DNA from: Omphiscola glabra
Taxonomy: Eukaryota > Mollusca > Gastropoda > Lymnaeidae
DNA: 64,000 nucleotides
Reading direction: 5' to 3'
Assembly (NCBI GenBank): GCA_964017045.1
Contig: OZ024799.1
Coordinates: 29,151,596 to 29,215,595 of the forward strand
A model generated the notes under the pieces. That model saw only the letters and a program-made list of their open reading frames with translations. It did not search any database and had not been told where the DNA came from. Both the position numbers and the translations under genes were made by a program. Each line of letters opens with the position of its first letter. Position 1 is the stretch's first letter. This document shows, piece by piece, positions 46,871 to 59,800 of this stretch.

Positions 46871-49433
46871 GTCATTAAGAGACATTGATAAATTCAGCGA
46901 TTATTCAAGAATCCTTCAGAACTAGTTGTTTAAGTATATTCATTATTTTAAAAAAAAGTTTAAGGAAACTTTAACAAATTTTATTAAAACAAAATATGAT
47001 TGCTACAACATTTAAAAAAAAATGAACTCCAGATTTTAAAAAAGAATTAAGTGTCTAAGAGATTGAGAGGAATTACCAATTTATTTCCGTATATCAGATT
47101 TTATCACTTTGTAAATCAATTAGACTAGCTTCATTATTTTTTCTGCACAACTTTTTGAAGCAAGTCAACAGACTTTGGTTTTCAAATAGAGAAACTGGAA
47201 CACTTGATGCCACATGCTCATTTGTGTAAACATTCCAGGTATGTGCTTCAGCACTTTACTTTGTCGTTTTATGTTTTTTATCTACATAAATTTTATGGTA
47301 TTTGTAAATTGATTTGAGTTGTAAAGTACAAAGAGTTGCCTGTGTACAGTACACATCATTCTGATTTGTTTTGTATTTGTGCTCATCTCGTGAGTTAACT
47401 TGACAAAACAATAAAAAAACTAAATACATGTTTTTAAAATCATCTTGTTTTATATGAAATAATTTATCTGCTCATCACATTAGTGATTGAAGCTTGTGTT
47501 TTGTGCACTTTGCAAAAGAAACAACTGAATATCACACAAATGTTCAATAGAGTATGTTTTTCTTCATGCAGCTTAATTGGCCATTCTTACATCTCAGCCT
47601 AAAGATGCAAATAAATCTTTACGATAGCTCATATTTTAAATAATTCTAAATATATATACTGGGTAAGCACATATCATCATATAGTTAATTTATTGACACT
47701 GTTGTTGAAAATATTAAGTCAATACAAGTCTGATTTTCTTTCTTTCACTCAATTGTACAAAAAGAATTTTTTTTTTCAAATGAATGCAATCTGAGAATTT
47801 TTTTTCTCATTAATCCAACTTAATATCAATACTGGTGTTTATCTCAGCCTAAAGATGCAAATAAATCTTTACGATAGCTCATATTTTAAATAATTCTAAA
47901 TATATATACTGGGTAAGCACATATCATCATATAGTTAATTTATTGACACTTTTGTTGAAAATATTAAGTCAATACAAGTCAGATTTTCTTTCTTTCACTC
48001 AATTGTACAAAAAGAATTTTTTTTTTCAAATGAATGCAATCTGAGAAAAATTTTTTTCATTAATCCAACTTAATATCAATTTGTGCATCTGCTGATGTCT
48101 GGAATCGATTAATTAATTCATAGCATTGAAACATTTTATCAACAGTTATGCCATCAGTTTGTACAGTTTTATCTTTGCCATATCATGGCTACAAAATAAA
48201 TATTTTCATAGGTATATATTTAAAGAATTCAAATATTGTAAAAGTTTAAACCTTCAGATTGACCTCTTCATTTCATTATGTATTGATTTACTCGTATCAA
48301 AAGTATAATCATGATTATCCTTTACTTCACTTGATATTTAAATCAGACTTAATTTGACTGACACTATTCAGTATGAATGATAAACTAGTGGTCTGTTAAC
48401 TTTTGCATAAAATGTTACAATCAATTTCTCCAGTTTAATTCATTTTCCAGAGAATGGTGTTAAGTACTCTTTCTAGTGTAAGGTTTTTCATTATTTACAA
48501 CTATGTATTGACTGTAATGTTTGCATAATAAAATATTGTTTTAATTTAAATTTATTATGAGTTACAAGTAATTTAAAATATTTCCGGTGTAGTAAACAAA
48601 GGGCCTGAATATCGGTTTGAAGTGATAATTATTTATTAGAGTATATTTGACAGAATTTTAAGAGTAAGGTGTGAATAAGCAAACAATTTGGAAATAAAAT
48701 ATAGTGCTAGTAGTCTTCAGCATACTTCTTTGGATGGCTTCAGCTTATGGGGGGAAAGAATGGGACAAGACAAATAGAAAATCTACAATGCCAGTATTAA
48801 CATTTTTTATTTTTAAGATGATCTGTTGCTTTGCTTTTTTTAAAGACTGCTCTGTCTCTACCCTATAACCATGGAGAATAGCAATGTCAGAATGAATGTT
48901 AAGCTTTACAAATAAACCAAAAGAATTACAAGAATTTTAAAAAAAAGAATGAACATTATTTATCATTCAGTAACAATTGTCAGATGAAATTAATTTTACT
49001 TGTAATGGAAACACAAATCTTTGTTATGTTTGTAACTTAAGGACAACACACCAATATTTTAGATTACACATCACATGTCCAAACTAATTAACAACCGTTA
49101 TTTGTTTAAAGCTGTCTCATAATTAAACAACACCTAAAACCTAATTTTTTTGTATAAATCCTTTATAAAACTTAATATCAAGCAATGTGGGGTGGGGCTG
49201 AAAATTTGACAAAACATGAATACAAGTAACGCACTTTATAAGAACCCACCAAGATCGCAATAGCACATTTTCACATCCTTGAACTACATTAATATTCTAA
49301 TGACCCATCCACTTTTTTTTTTACCGCAGATTTAGTTTACCAACAATTTCAGAAAAAAAAGAAGAAATTAAGCACCAAACGCACTTGCAATATTTAAAAA
49401 AAAAAAATTCTCATTTAGCGCATTATCTGGAAT
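46871..49433. other. Spacer between the convergent cadherin and APEX2 genes
   Basis: AT-rich sequence with the 250-bp tandem duplication and part of a dispersed repeat (from 49145). Possible late poly(A) hexamers for the plus strand occur near 47411 and 48527. I see no coding region or RNA gene. Confidence 0.5.
47591..48080. repeat. Tandem duplication of a 250-bp segment
   Basis: ATCTCAGCCTAAAGATGCAA begins at 47591 and again at 47841, and both copies run through the same text to TTAATCCAACTTAATATCAA. Only a few substitutions separate them, so the duplication is recent. It lies between the two convergent genes. Confidence 0.93.
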
Positions 49434-49500
49434 TTTATTTTGTGAAATCAGTGGCATCAAATTCCCTTCATCTTCCCCTTAAAAAAACAGGAAAAGCAGC
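49145..49500. repeat. Dispersed repeat, copy 2 (first copy at 25390-25760)
   Basis: Matches the cadherin-intron copy in the same orientation. It includes the TTTATT at 49434-49439, which on the minus strand is the best AATAAA candidate for APEX2, so the APEX2 transcript may end inside a repeat. Confidence 0.65.
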
Positions 49501-49663
49501 CATTATTTTGAGTAATACCCCTACAGCGTTTCTCATGGCTTTTTTGTAAATATAATTTAACACACAGTGGTCTATTAAACCAACTTCTTTCCATTACATT
49601 TTACTGGAGATGCTGTTTTGCTGGTCGTTAATAATGTGTGATAACTGTCATTACATTCCGCTA

Positions 49664-50833
49664 TCAAGTTTTCTTCTTATGCCTGTCATCAAGCCAACGA
49701 AAGAAATTACATCTAAACTCTGGATTCCCTGGGGCCCCATCGGGTCGACAGCACACATAAAATTGTTTGTTCTTATTTGGACCCTTTTTGTTGACAGTCT
49801 TCAGAACACATGGCTCCTTATGGCCAGGGCAGAGGGGAGGTGGGGCTGGACCTTTTAGCAATGACTTCCACGCTTGGCTGTTGTTTTTTGAACTGTTGGT
49901 CTCAGAAGCTTCTGAGTTTTGTGAATTTTGACCTTCCAGTGCAGTTGAGCTTTTCAGACTGCTAGCACTGCCGGACAAGCTCTTCTGTGAACAGATCATT
50001 TCTGAGACTTGGGAAGTATCTATCAAATCAACACTGCCAGATATAGTGGTGGATTCTGCACTCTTATTTTGAGATTCTAATGTTACACCAGAATTACCAG
50101 CAAAGGATGTCCTACTTGATGACTTTGTAAAAAATGAGGTCAAGCTGACCTGTCTGCCATCCATTTTATTGGAGTCAATTTTTATTTTTTTGCTGTTGCT
50201 TTTATCAGTTGCTGAAGCTGCTCTTTTAATAGCAGTCTTGAGCCCAGCTTCCTCCAAATCCCTTTTGACCTTACGGTCAAACAATGAAGATTGTGACTCT
50301 GACATTCCTGCACTTGAATTGCTTTCTTGACTGGATAACAGCGTGTCATCAGGAGAAGAATCCAATTCTGAAGTTTTTTTAACCGTCTTTTCAGCCTTTA
50401 AGAAAAATGAAGACAACTTCTGCTGCTGACCTTTGAACTCTGGCATAAACTTTGAACAGTGCTGGGGGCAAGTTGGTGACGGAATGGCTTCGCAGTTCAA
50501 GGTCAAAATGACAGGACAATGGTCAGAGCCCTCAATGTCTGTCATGATTTTGCACTCTGTAGCAAACTGAGCCAGTTTGGTGTCCACCAAAATGTAGTCC
50601 AACCTTCGGCCGTAGTTGGTCTTCCTGTGGTCTGTTGTAGTACACCAGTTGGTGTAAGCATTTTCTTGATTAGGGTTCAAAAATCTGAAAATGTCACTAA
50701 AGTGGCCTCCCTTCAGCCGTGGAAGTGAGGTTTCGTGCAGGTAGCCATCAGAGCGAGGCAAAGAAGATTCACGTTCTGACTTCTGTAACATCTCATTCAT
50801 CCAGATTTTGCAAGGTAGCGTTGAACAATTTAC
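49664..50833 (-). CDS. APEX2: APEX2 exon 6 (catalytic DH, two PIP boxes, zf-GRF)
   Basis: Encodes residues 202-590. The start finishes the nuclease domain (YGRRLDYILVD, then GSDHCPV). The first PIP box, QQKLSSFF (338-345), directly follows the nuclease fold (CSKFMPEFKG). A Ser/Thr/Lys-rich disordered linker follows, with a basic patch (NSKKIKID) and a second PIP box, QVSLTSFF (429-436). The C-terminal zf-GRF has LCPGHKEPC, FYVCC and RCNFFRW, which is known to bind single-stranded DNA in APE2. The TGA stop is at 49664-49666. A candidate AATAAA (minus strand) lies at 49434-49439. Confidence 0.96.
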   Translation of the reverse strand, partial: VNCSTLPCKIWMNEMLQKSERESSLPRSDGYLHETSLPRLKGGHFSDIFRFLNPNQENAYTNWCTTTDHRKTNYGRRLDYILVDTKLAQFATECKIMTDIEGSDHCPVILTLNCEAIPSPTCPQHCSKFMPEFKGQQQKLSSFFLKAEKTVKKTSELDSSPDDTLLSSQESNSSAGMSESQSSLFDRKVKRDLEEAGLKTAIKRAASATDKSNSKKIKIDSNKMDGRQVSLTSFFTKSSSRTSFAGNSGVTLESQNKSAESTTISGSVDLIDTSQVSEMICSQKSLSGSASSLKSSTALEGQNSQNSEASETNSSKNNSQAWKSLLKGPAPPPLCPGHKEPCVLKTVNKKGPNKNKQFYVCCRPDGAPGNPEFRCNFFRWLDDRHKKKT

Positions 50834-53800
50834 CTGAAAGTTACATGGAAAGAAATATAAAGTATCAGTCAATTAAAGCTGTTTCCTCATTACTTCTATA
50901 ATTTAGATTTTTATTGGAAAACTTGGTCTACAATTTACTGATGCAGTTGATGATATCAGAATATTTTTCTTCGAGTCTTGAGCCAACCATAGACTTAATG
51001 TCTTCTTAAGCCAACCATAGACTTAATGTCTTCTTGAGCCAACCATAGACTTAATGTCTTCCTGAGCCAACCATAGACTTAATGTCTTCCTGAGCCAACC
51101 ATAGACTTAATGTCTTCCTATTCTTGAGCCAACCATAGACTTAATGTCTTCCTATTCTTGAGCCAACCATAGACTTAATGTCTTCCTATTCTTGAGCCAA
51201 CCATAGACTTAATGTCTTCCTATTCTTGAGCCAACCATAGACTTAATGTCTTCCTATTCTTGAGCCAACCATAGACTTAATGTCTTCCTATTCTTGAGCC
51301 AACCATAGACTTAATGTCTTCCTATTCTTGAGCCAAACATAGACTTAATGTCTTTCTCTATCATTTCTAATAAGCATTACTGATTAATGTCAGACAAAAA
51401 AAAGAGGTATTGGCATAATTTTAATTCTTTAACGACTGATTGTTATTTTTAAGGGGCATGATTTTTACTTTCATCATCAAAAGTAATATTAATCAGAAAA
51501 TAACTTCAGTCATGAATGAAACCATACTCACATCTGTCTCTGGTTCACAGTTGTCCATGTTTTTATGGGTCAGATTCAGGTCACCAAGTACAATAACATG
51601 ACTTAACACAGAAAGAAATAAAAACTTTTTCAATCAGTGAGTAAGCCACAAGAAATTACAACTGCTGGTCTTTGCATGGCTCAAACAAAAAGCCTTAAAT
51701 AAATAAAAATGTCAAAATTAAACTAAATGTTAAGTAAAAATAATAATAATTGGGATTAAAGAATTAATGCGTTGATATATAAAGAAACTTCATTTTCTAT
51801 TTTGTTTAGAATTGCATTATTATTAGCACTACTTCTAAATTTTGATAATAGTGTTTCTCATTCTCAGGGTTTTGTTTAACCCAGGAAAACAGGATGAAAG
51901 TAACTCTCATCCTGGGACTTCCTGGTATTAAGTCTATATAAAATATAATATATAACATGATTAAATGATAAAAGAGGGACTTTTAATAATCTATTTTTAA
52001 GTGTCCTTTAACTAATGAAAAACAATGTTAAGGCTTGTTGAAAGTTTGGTCACTTGGGGCAGGGTTCACTTTGCTTGTGATTGGGGCAGGGTTCACTTTG
52101 CTTGTGATTGGGGCAGGGTTCACTTTGCTTGTGATTGGGGCAGGGGTCACTTTGCTTGTGATTGGGGCAGGGGTCACTTTGCTTGTGATTGGGGCAGGGG
52201 TCACTTTGCTTGTGACTTTAAGACACTTGAGAACATGTGCACTAGAGCTACTGAGCTTAATAATTTAGTGCAATTAACTATATTTTACAGGTCCTGGCTT
52301 ATAGTTTATAGTAATGATTGTAACAATCTGTGGCTTGCTGAAATTTTAAAAAAAATATTTAAAAATTGTATTCTATACCCAGCATTTCTCAGTATGGGAA
52401 TTTCCCAGGAAATCTTTAATTTACTAAAATTGGACCAGGAACCCGCTTGAGAAAGCCTAGTTGATAAATTAAGCATTAAAGAACTCTCCAAGCAAAATAT
52501 TATTATAATTCATTTGATTCTTTGGGGTGCATCTTACATCTTGTTCTGCAGCAATGTTTCACATCTGCTCTGTAAAACTGAGAGAAATTTCAGTTTGTAT
52601 AAGAGCCTGTCTTCTCTGTCACCAGCTCGAGGAACATACACATTTATGATGGCTAGGTCTTTCACTTCGCTCGTTGGCAACCTGAAGTAGAGAAAAAACA
52701 TGATATATACAGACTTAATTACATAATATGTTGGTGGTCCTTTTGCTTTGAGGATACCTGACCCCAAGCAAAGATTCATATTAATGTTACATAAATACCT
52801 TCATAATATTTGTGTAGAGAGCATTGTCCTACGACCATATTTGATACTTTAGGTTACTTAACACCTGCAGCACATTGTAACAATTCATAGTTGATACTTA
52901 AGGTTACTTTACACCATCACCACCTTATAACAATTTACCTTATTTTATGCTGTGTGACAATACAACGGCCTTCTGCATCCAAAGCTTCAAGATCATCAGA
53001 AGAATAGCTGCTGGTGTCTCCATAGCAGCCAACAGCTGTGTCACTCTCATTAGAAAGCCTACCAGTGAGACCTTCTTCTGCCTTGACAGGTGTTGTCCTT
53101 TTATTACAATAATTGGCGGTACCTGTGCAATTTATATTTTGTTATAGAACTCAATCCCTGAAGAGAAGGCGATTTGGACTAAAAATTTAAGGAGAGATCA
53201 TTTTTAAAAATGTATTTAATTTCAAGACTTTTTATCCTCGCTCCAGATTTTTAGTTATTTGTTTTAAATTTACCCATACATGCCAACCTGTACAGTTTAC
53301 AGTACTTTGTACAGTTTTTTTTACATTTTCCAAGTTTGTACGGCAGTACAGGACTTTGTACAGTTGTTCAGGGGATTTAAAGAAAATCTTTTTTGCACAC
53401 TACACAGTAAATTAATCATAGGTCACAGAAAAAGGTAAAAAGGACATGTCCCCCATAGCATGTAAAAGTCTAAATCCAGCAAACTGTGCGGAGGAACCAC
53501 TACTTGGTCAATAAACATAGGCGGCTACAGTAAAGTGATGTGAACAGCTGTAGTCGCAAATCTGCACATAGGCGGCTCAGGCCATAGGGTCATTCATCAC
53601 TGAAAAGGAGCAGCAGTGGTGTCCGACAGCCCCCTGAGTGACTGAGCAATCCTCTTTAGGAACACACTGCTCACCTCCATGGCTTGAGGAAGAGGCTAGA
53701 AAAGGTGCCCTAAGCATTGTCTGCTCCACTCTTCCCTATCCAGCCTACCGTTGTTGGAGGGGACCCTATTTATGTGGTCCCTATCTATGTGGACCCTATC

Positions 53801-56800
53801 TATGCGGTCGAAATTCAAAGATCAAAACAATCACACTAAAAGTCAGTGCATGGAATGTGCGCACTCTACAGGACAAAGATGATGCTGACAGACCTCAGAG
53901 AAGAACAGCCCTTAAAGGAAATGAACTAGCAAGGTACGGGGCTGACATTGCAGCCCTTAGTGAGACCCGGCTTGTAGGAGAGGGTGAACTATGTGAAAGG
54001 GGCTCTGGATATACCATCTTTTGGAGTGGCAGTAGGAAGCGAGGAGCATTGCGAGGCAGGTGTTGGTTTTGCTATCAAATCCACAATGTTAAACATCTGG
54101 AAGAAAACACCTCACCATTATAAGCTGCTAAGCTCCAACAAGCTTCACCCAGGTGAAGTAAATAAACAAAGTTCTACGAGGACCTTCACTCTGTCATAGC
54201 AGGCATTCCAAAGCAGGAGAAGATTATAATTCTTGGTGACTTCAGTGCTCGAGTTGGTGGCGACCACATCGCTTGGCTTGGGACACTAGGAAAAGCAATG
54301 TATGGAGAGGGCCAGTGCAATAGCAATGGTCTTCTGCTCCTGACATGTGCAGAGCATGAACTGCTGATTGCTAATACGATATTTCGCCTTCCGAAGCGTA
54401 ATCGGAAATCCTGGGTGCACCTTCGTTCAAAACATTGGCACCTCATCAACTGTCATCATCAGGAGGAAGGACAGTCAAGACTATTTTTGGTGCAGACTGC
54501 AGGACGGATCATCGTCTTGTTATCACCAAGCTCAACCTACGCATTCAACCCAAAAGACGCCAACAGGGAAAGAAGCCCCAACATTAAAAAATCTTTTGTG
54601 GATGCTCTGGAAGAATGTATGGAGTCCACACTATTGGAATATGTCAACGTCGAAACAAACTGGGCATCACTTAGATCAATGTTGTACAACACCGCCATGG
54701 AATTTCTGGGGCCAAGCTCAAAAAAACACCAGGACTGGTTTGATGATAACTGTGACGTAATCAAGCAACTGCTGGAGGAAAAACACCGTCTCCACCATGC
54801 TTCCCTAAACAACCCGAGGTCAGGCCCAATGAAAAATGCAAGGCTATGCGGATGGACATGACCTAAAAAATGTCTACTCCACTCTGAAAACATTCTACAG
54901 TCTCACTTTATCAGGATCATTCCCACTTCTGAGTGCTGATGAGAAATCTCTAATCACTGAGAAGGAAAATATTATTGAACACTGGGCTGAACACTGACAA
55001 CATCCTGAATCGACCTTCATCCATCAATGATGAAGCCATAAATCATCTCATTAAGGTGCCATTTAATCAAGAACTAGAAGACCCCCCTACCCTAACTGAG
55101 ACCCAACATGCTATATGCCTTCTAACTGAGACCCAATATGCTAAATGCCTTCTCTCAAGCGGCAAAGCACCAGGTGATGACTCAATCCCGTCTGAAGTAT
55201 ACAAAGAAGGGGGCACAGCTCTGTCTGAAAAGCTTCATCATACTTATGTGGCAGAAAGAGGCCATTCCACAGGACTTCAAAGATGCATCTATCGTTCACC
55301 TGTTCAAGCTTGAACCATCAATCATGCGACAACCACTGTGGCATATCACTGATCTCAATTGCAGGCAAGATATTAGCCAGAATCGTGCTAAATCCCCTTA
55401 ATAGGCATCCTGAGAAGGGTCTACTGCCAGAAAGTCAATGTGGCGTCTGGAAGTAACGAGGCACCATCGATATGGTGTTTGCGGCCAGACAGCTACAGTA
55501 AAAATGTAGACCTATGTAGACCTGACCAAAGTTTTTGACACTGTCAGTAGAGAGGGCCTTTGGAAGATCATGGATGCTAAATATGGATGCCCCAGGAAGT
55601 TCGTGTCAATAATATGACTATTCCATGATGGTATGCAGGCCAGAGTTTGGGAAAATGGAGAGACGTCCAAACCATTCCCTGTAACAAACGGCATGAAACA
55701 AGGCTGTGTACTGGCCTCAACACTTTTCAGCCTCATGTTGGCTGCTATGCTGACCGATGCATTCAGAGAGGGAGATGCTGGAATTGGCCTCAGATACCGA
55801 CTGATGGTGATCTATTCAACCTCAAGAGGCTACATGCCAAAATGAAGGTCCTGACAGACACCATCAGGGACCTCCTGTATGCAGACGACTGTGCCCTAAA
55901 CGCTGTATCAGAAGTGGATATGCAAAGCTGCGTCACAAACTTTTCCATTCCCTGCACAAAGTTGGGGCTCACCATTAACACACAAAAAACTTCGGGTCCT
56001 ATGCCAGCCAGCTCCTGGAAAACCTTATGTTGAGCCCAACATCCAAGTAAATGGTGAAAGACTTCAGGTGGTCAATAGTATTACTTATCTCGGCAGTACA
56101 CTGTCACAAAGCGCAACCATAGATGACAAAGTTAACCTCCATATTGCAAAAACCAGTGCAACCTATGGCAAACTGTCTAAGAACGTATGGACCAGGTGAG
56201 GTGTCAGCACTCAAACTAAACTGAAAGTATATCAGGCGGCTGTTCTCCCTACGTTTCTTTATGCTTGTGAAACGTGGACAGTATACCCATGCCATGCAAT
56301 AACGCTGAACCACTTTCATACAATTAGACTGAAAAATCCTCAACATTAAATGGCAGGACAGGGTCCCAGACACCGAGGTGCTCAGACAGGCAGGTCTCCC
56401 CAGCATCTTTACCATCTTAATGCAGTCCCAGCTTTGCTTGGCGGGGCATGTTGTGAGAATGTCAGACGACCGTATGCCCAAAAGTATTTTCTATGGTGAG
56501 CTCGAACAAGGAAAGCGGTCTGCTGGCGGGCAGAAGAAACATTTTAAAGACAACCTAAAAGCCACACTGAAAGCGTTCCACATAAACCAAGACACATGGG
56601 AGTAAAAGCAAAGGATCATACATCATGGCGTTCCACCTTACACAGGAGCTCCATACAACATGAAGTTAGCAGAACAGCGGCTGCAGATCGCAAGAGACAT
56701 GCCAGGACGGCCCGGTCTGACTCTGCTCCTGGAGATGCCCCATTATTCCCCTGCACCTACTGCACAAGAAAATTTCGTGCCAGAATCGGCCTCATTAGCC

Positions 56801-59800
56801 ATCTGCACACCCCCAGACAGAACTAGCATAAATCTGATGATAAATGGTCATGGTCAACTTCCGACTGACGAACAACATTATAGGAATTTGGATTTAAGTG
56901 AAGTGAATCAAGGTATACATCCTAGTTCTGTGAAATTATATACTTCTTCTTTTGGATATTGTGAATGTTTAAATTAAATTAGTCACTGTTATTTAGGACT
57001 TAATATAACAGTGACACCACATATATATCTTTTAGGCTAGCCATTATTATTTACAACAGATATTATCTTTCTAGACTTTTAGATGTATTTCTTAATTTAA
57101 TGGACAGCAGTTTTTGGATTTATTCCTTAAGTTATAGAAATTAAACTCTTATTCTATACTCTTACAAAATAAATAAATATTTTATGATCAATGGATTTGT
57201 CCATCCATCCATGTAGTGCTACAGCCCATGTAGGGCTTTGGCCTGCCTTACCACATCCTTCCACTCAGACCTAACTGATATAAATCTTTTCCATGCTTTG
57301 ATTCCCAGCTGCTGTAGATCTCTCTCCACATCAACCATCCATCTAAGCCTAAGTCTGCCTTTGACCCGTTTTCCTCTGGGGTTTTGGTGGTGCACCCTCT
57401 TCATTCTTCTGTCATTTGACATTCAAAGTGTCCCACCCAGCCTAGCCTGCCCTTTGTCGTTTCTGCTACTAGCATGGTATCTTGATATAGTCTATAAAAT
57501 TCCTGGTTGGTTCATATTCTCAATCCATATTCATCCTTTGTTAGTCAATATATTTTACGGAGAACTTTTCTCTCCCACGTGTTTAGTAGGGTTTCTGCTG
57601 TTTTTGTATGGGTCCAATTAGTTTCATTTGCGTGTGTTACAACTCGTATGATTACAGCTTTATATATAGTTGTCTTTCATTTTCTTGTAATTTTTTTATT
57701 TTAGAGCATTTTGTAGCTACTGAAGTATGCCCTGTTGCCCACTGATATTCTTTCTTTTATTTCTGTTAGTGATTCATTAAGGATCCTAGGTATTTGAATT
57801 GATTGACTTTTTCAAAAGTGTTTTTTCATATTTTAATGGTTTCATCTCTCTGTTCTTCTCTTCTTTAATTCAATAAAATCTTTTGTCATTAAGGTTCTCA
57901 ACCTTCCTAATGCTGCGACCTTTTAATACAGTTCCTCATGTTGTGGTGACCCCCAACCACAAAATTATTATCGTTGCTGCTACTTAACTGTAGAGTCTAT
58001 TTGTTTTCCGATGGTCTTAGGCGACCCCCGTGAAAGGGTCGCGACCCAGCGGTTGAGAAACGCTGCTCTAATATCTCTCTCTCTCTCTTGATAAGTCTTA
58101 AATTTCTTTAGTTTAGCTTTTTCCCATTCCCTTTTTTTTCCTACACATTTTTGTGGCTTTCCTTCTGGCTTCATTGTATATTTGTCTCATATTTCTGGTT
58201 TCCCTTTGTAACATGATCATTTGTGCCTTGTTCTTTTTTTTGACAGTCTCTCTGCATTCATTATTAAACCTGCCTACTCGACTAATAGTTTGCTGAAATC
58301 CTACTACTTTTTCTGCTGATTTTTTCATAGCATTTTTTATCCTATCCCACTGTTCAATTATGTTATTTTCCCCATCTATTTCCTCCTGTTAAGCTTCTAG
58401 TTGGGCTTCTATACTTCATTTGGGTAAGCTTTTGCAATTAGTGGGTCTTTGGTGAATGTTTGGTAACCATATAATTTTTTTATATCAGCCATTGTGAATT
58501 ATGCTTAGTCTCTGCTTATATGTAACCCTTAAACTCTTACAAGTAGATGGTCAAAGCTTCTTATTACTAGTCTGTCTGATCCATGACTCCAATTGATTAG
58601 AACATGGTCAATTTGGTTGTGAGTGATTCCACCTGGTGAGATCCAAGTAACTTTATGCATATTTTTGCCAAGGAAACTTGGTGCTGTTGTCAACCCTTTT
58701 CCTTTGGCAAAGTCTATGAGTAGAATCCCATTTCATTTGATTCTTCTTACTTGTAGCCTCACCTTCCCAATAGTTGGCATAAACACTGTTTTTTTCCCTA
58801 TTATGGCATTAAAATTGCCAATCACTATTTTAATATCATGTTGTGTTGCCTCATTATAGATCTGTTCCAGCGTCTCATGAAAGGATTATTTCATATGACC
58901 ATCTGCATCTTTTGTGGGAGCATGAACATTTATTAATGTTATATTAAACATTCTCGCGCACATAAAGACCACAAATTTTCATTCTGTGGTTTAAAACCTA
59001 TAACTGCACCGATGGCGGCTTCCTTCACAGCAAATCCTGCTCCATGAGTGTTGATGTTGTCACTATAAACTATGGTGTAGTCTTTTGTCTTGAGGATGTC
59101 TGCATTTTTCCATCAAATTTCTTGCAATGCAGCAATAGTGATTTTATATTTTATTAGTTGATATTTTAGGTTGGCTAAGGCTCCTGAGCTAAACAGGTTT
59201 TGTATTTTCCAAGCTAAAATACAAATATTATGTCCATATCCAGGCATAGGTCGTGTCATTTCATTAGAATCAGTCTGGGTTTTATACAAAAAAAATTTTC
59301 AAGGCCGGGTTGTTAGCCCTGGTCTGGGGGGCTGCCCCTTACAGCTCTCTAGGTAGCTGCCTTAATTTTCGAGTAAGGTTCTCTAGCCTTCAAGGATCCC
59401 TCTACTTCCTACAAAGCATTGATTATGGTTGCCCTGGTTATTCTATTTACAAAAGGACCCGCCATATCTGGTGGGCTTTCCCCTATCTGCCACCTAGGGA
59501 GGTGCTCATTGTACATCAACAAATGATGTCACTGTCAATTAACTGGAAAAAATTAGAAAATTTACCTGAGTAGCCAGATCGCTTTCTTGAAAAACTGAAG
59601 TAAGACTCGTAACCATCTACAATTGCAGTAGGCTCATCCAGCATGTCCCCTATGATTAACAAAATCAAATTTAAAAAAAATGTATTCCCAATTTCCCTTC
59701 CTCTGTTAGATGAGCTAAATAATGATCCATATTATATATTATTTTAATTATGACTTTTGTTCTTATTTTTAAGGAATTTCTAAGGAAACAAAATAAGTGT

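Noticed and set aside
49610..50901. Plus-strand frames opposite APEX2 exon 6
   Set aside because: Antisense shadows of a strongly supported conserved coding exon.
52025..52450. 141-codon frame with a repeated RVHFACDWG motif
   Set aside because: It is the 27-bp minisatellite read through, antisense to an APEX2 intron.
53638..54861. Large plus-strand frames as a host gene (endonuclease-like protein)
   Set aside because: Frameshifts, stops and linked RT and zinc-finger parts show a dead LINE, not a single-copy nuclease gene.
57238..57621. 127-codon plus-strand frame, hydrophobic
   Set aside because: It is the antisense shadow of the minus-strand LINE thumb and C-terminus.
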